From: JBAXXL01 sp037127915
Lineage (GTDB): Bacteria; Bacteroidota; Ignavibacteria; Kapaibacteriales; UBA2268
DNA: 64,000 nt
Direction: 5' to 3'
NCBI GenBank assembly: GCA_037127915.1
Contig: JBAXXL010000005.1
Location: forward strand, 1 to 64,000
Below, piece after piece: positions 62,728-64,000 of this stretch. How positions within the stretch are numbered: the stretch's first letter is position 1; each line of letters begins with the position of its first letter. The notes under the pieces were generated by a model. That model was not told the origin of the DNA, did not search any database, and worked only from the letters and a program-made list of their open reading frames with translations. The translations under genes were made by a program, and so were the position numbers.

Positions 62728-64000
62728 TTGACGAAAAATATTGAATCACGTATCTCTAAAAACAAATCTAATTTGCTTTTCCAATCATTAAACATAATTG
62801 AACCCATACTAAAAGCTGTCGAAGAAGAAGGTTATACTATTCCGACTCCTATTCAATCGGAATCAATTCCTATTATATTACAAGGCACGGACTTACTCGG
62901 TTGCGCGCAAACCGGCACCGGTAAAACCGCGGCATTTGCTATTCCAATTCTGCAATTACTTAGTGCGGACAAATCGCAGGACAGAAAAAGAAAAATCCGT
63001 AGTTTAATCGTAACTCCGACCCGCGAATTAGCGATTCAAATTGAAGAAAGCTTCAAAGCTTATGGCCGCCACGCTGGTTTAACAAGTACTGTCATATTCG
63101 GCGGAGTGAACCAAAATCCGCAAACGGCGGTTTTGCGAAATGGCGTTGATATTCTGATTGCAACACCAGGCAGACTTTTGGACCTTATGAATCAAGGATA
63201 TTTGTCTTTAGCTGATGTGGAGATTTTCGTATTGGATGAAGCTGACCGTATGTTGGATATGGGTTTTATTCACGACGTGAAGAAAATCATTGCCAAGCTT
63301 CCAAAAACAAGACAATCGCTCTTCTTTTCGGCAACTATGCCGCCGGAAATTATTAAACTGGCAAATACTATATTGCACGAACCGGAAATGGTTTCCGTAA
63401 CACCCCTTTCTTCAACCGTTGACATCATTAACCAATTCGTTTATTTCGTTGATAAAGAAAATAAAAACTCGCTTTTGATTGATATTTTGCAAGATAAGAA
63501 AATTAAAAATGTGCTGGTATTTACACGTACAAAACACGGTGCCAATAAAGTTGCAAAGATTCTACTGACACATAATATCTCAGCCGAAGCTATTCACGGA
63601 AATAAATCGCAAAGCGCCCGTCAAAACGCTCTTTCGAATTTCAAAGCGCAAACCACACGTGTATTGGTAGCTACCGATATAGCGGCGCGCGGTATAGATG
63701 TTGATGATTTGGGTTACGTAATAAATTTCGAAATGCCGAACATCGCTGAAACTTATGTTCACCGAATCGGCAGAACAGGCAGAGCGGGTGCCGAAGGTAC
63801 GGCGTATTCATTTTGCGACGCGGAAGAAAAAGCATATTTGCGGGATATTGAAAAATTGATATTAAAGAAAATAGAAGTTGTCGAAAAACATCTCTATCCT
63901 TTGAAAAACAACAACCCCGTGAAAGTGCTGGAGCAACATCAAATTCGTGCAAACGCAGGGCACTCAAGACCGCAGCCTCGTGGAAATGGTTTATCCTCAA
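62728..64000 (+). CDS. DEAD-box RNA helicase (RhlE-like), N-terminal 424 codons, cut by the window edge
   Basis: ATP-dependent RNA unwinding, probably in ribosome assembly or RNA decay. The start is probably TTG 62728, with AGAAGGT 8 bases upstream; no ATG is in frame before the Q-motif. All helicase motifs are visible: GYTIPTPIQ, AQTGTGKT, PTRELA, GGVNQ, TPGRLLD, the DEAD box in VLDEADRMLDMGF, SAT, FTRTKHGANK, ATDIAARGIDV and HRIGRTGRAG. The C-terminal extension starts at the window end with basic residues. It is a complete two-domain core, RhlE-type. Confidence 0.95.
   Translation, partial: MTKNIESRISKNKSNLLFQSLNIIEPILKAVEEEGYTIPTPIQSESIPIILQGTDLLGCAQTGTGKTAAFAIPILQLLSADKSQDRKRKIRSLIVTPTRELAIQIEESFKAYGRHAGLTSTVIFGGVNQNPQTAVLRNGVDILIATPGRLLDLMNQGYLSLADVEIFVLDEADRMLDMGFIHDVKKIIAKLPKTRQSLFFSATMPPEIIKLANTILHEPEMVSVTPLSSTVDIINQFVYFVDKENKNSLLIDILQDKKIKNVLVFTRTKHGANKVAKILLTHNISAEAIHGNKSQSARQNALSNFKAQTTRVLVATDIAARGIDVDDLGYVINFEMPNIAETYVHRIGRTGRAGAEGTAYSFCDAEEKAYLRDIEKLILKKIEVVEKHLYPLKNNNPVKVLEQHQIRANAGHSRPQPRGNGLSS

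Overview
The window reads as a chromosome segment of a low-GC member of the Bacteroidota/FCB group, probably close to Kapabacteria or Ignavibacteria. The reasons are several proteins with C-terminal type IX secretion (T9SS) sorting tails, an OMP_b-brl-type TonB receptor, barrel proteins ending in aromatic residues, TAnnTTTG-like promoter boxes and often weak Shine-Dalgarno sites. The lineage is an inference from content; no 16S or tRNA gene was seen. Genes are cut at both window ends (a secreted protein at the left, a DEAD-box helicase at the right).

Layout. 1-7.4 kb: secreted proteins, an HtrA/DegP protease, a methyltransferase, two facing arrays of 21-bp repeats, and a two-gene unit holding a T9SS-tailed metzincin. 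7.4-19.1 kb: one eight-gene operon on the minus strand (lysC-metY-cysK-cysE-metX-hom-metH-metF) behind a SAM-I (S-box) riboswitch with an intrinsic terminator. It runs from aspartate through homoserine and O-acetylhomoserine to homocysteine and methionine, with the cysteine branch included; asd and metK are absent. 19.2-26.1 kb: DedA protein, glycogen phosphorylase, a biotinyl-domain protein paired with a MqnA-like protein, and a TonB-type receptor. 26.4-31.1 kb: small secreted proteins and a propeller lipoprotein / thioredoxin-like / Asp-box T9SS operon. 31.2-36.8 kb: a tightly coupled rhodanese, sigma-54 activator and subtilisin-like T9SS protease. 36.8-38.8 kb: a Cys-rich membrane protein, gcvH and pta.

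38.8-46.4 kb is the most accessory-like part. It has two paralogous large secreted proteins behind a 23-bp tandem repeat that repeats a promoter-like box, several gene fragments (T9SS tails, a response-regulator end, a RhuM fragment), a 20-bp repeat spaced exactly every 40 bp, an FkbM methyltransferase, and a DUF4160/DUF2442 pair between near-identical direct repeats. 46.4-52 kb: a TetR regulator and three tandem paralogous outer-membrane proteins with a lipoprotein among them. 52-64 kb: an HSL-type hydrolase, small enzymes, a radical SAM protein, pruA, leuS, a LysE exporter, a small P-loop protein and the helicase.

Short perfect palindromes of many different sequences recur through the window: in terminator positions, in dense intergenic clusters (55.9-56.4 kb, 58.1-58.3 kb), and twice inside coding sequence. 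No CRISPR array, rRNA, tRNA, complete insertion sequence or prophage was found. No clearly new multi-gene defence or biosynthetic system is visible. The strongest oddities are the repeat structures, the decayed secretion tails, the repeat-built promoter and the cassette between direct repeats.
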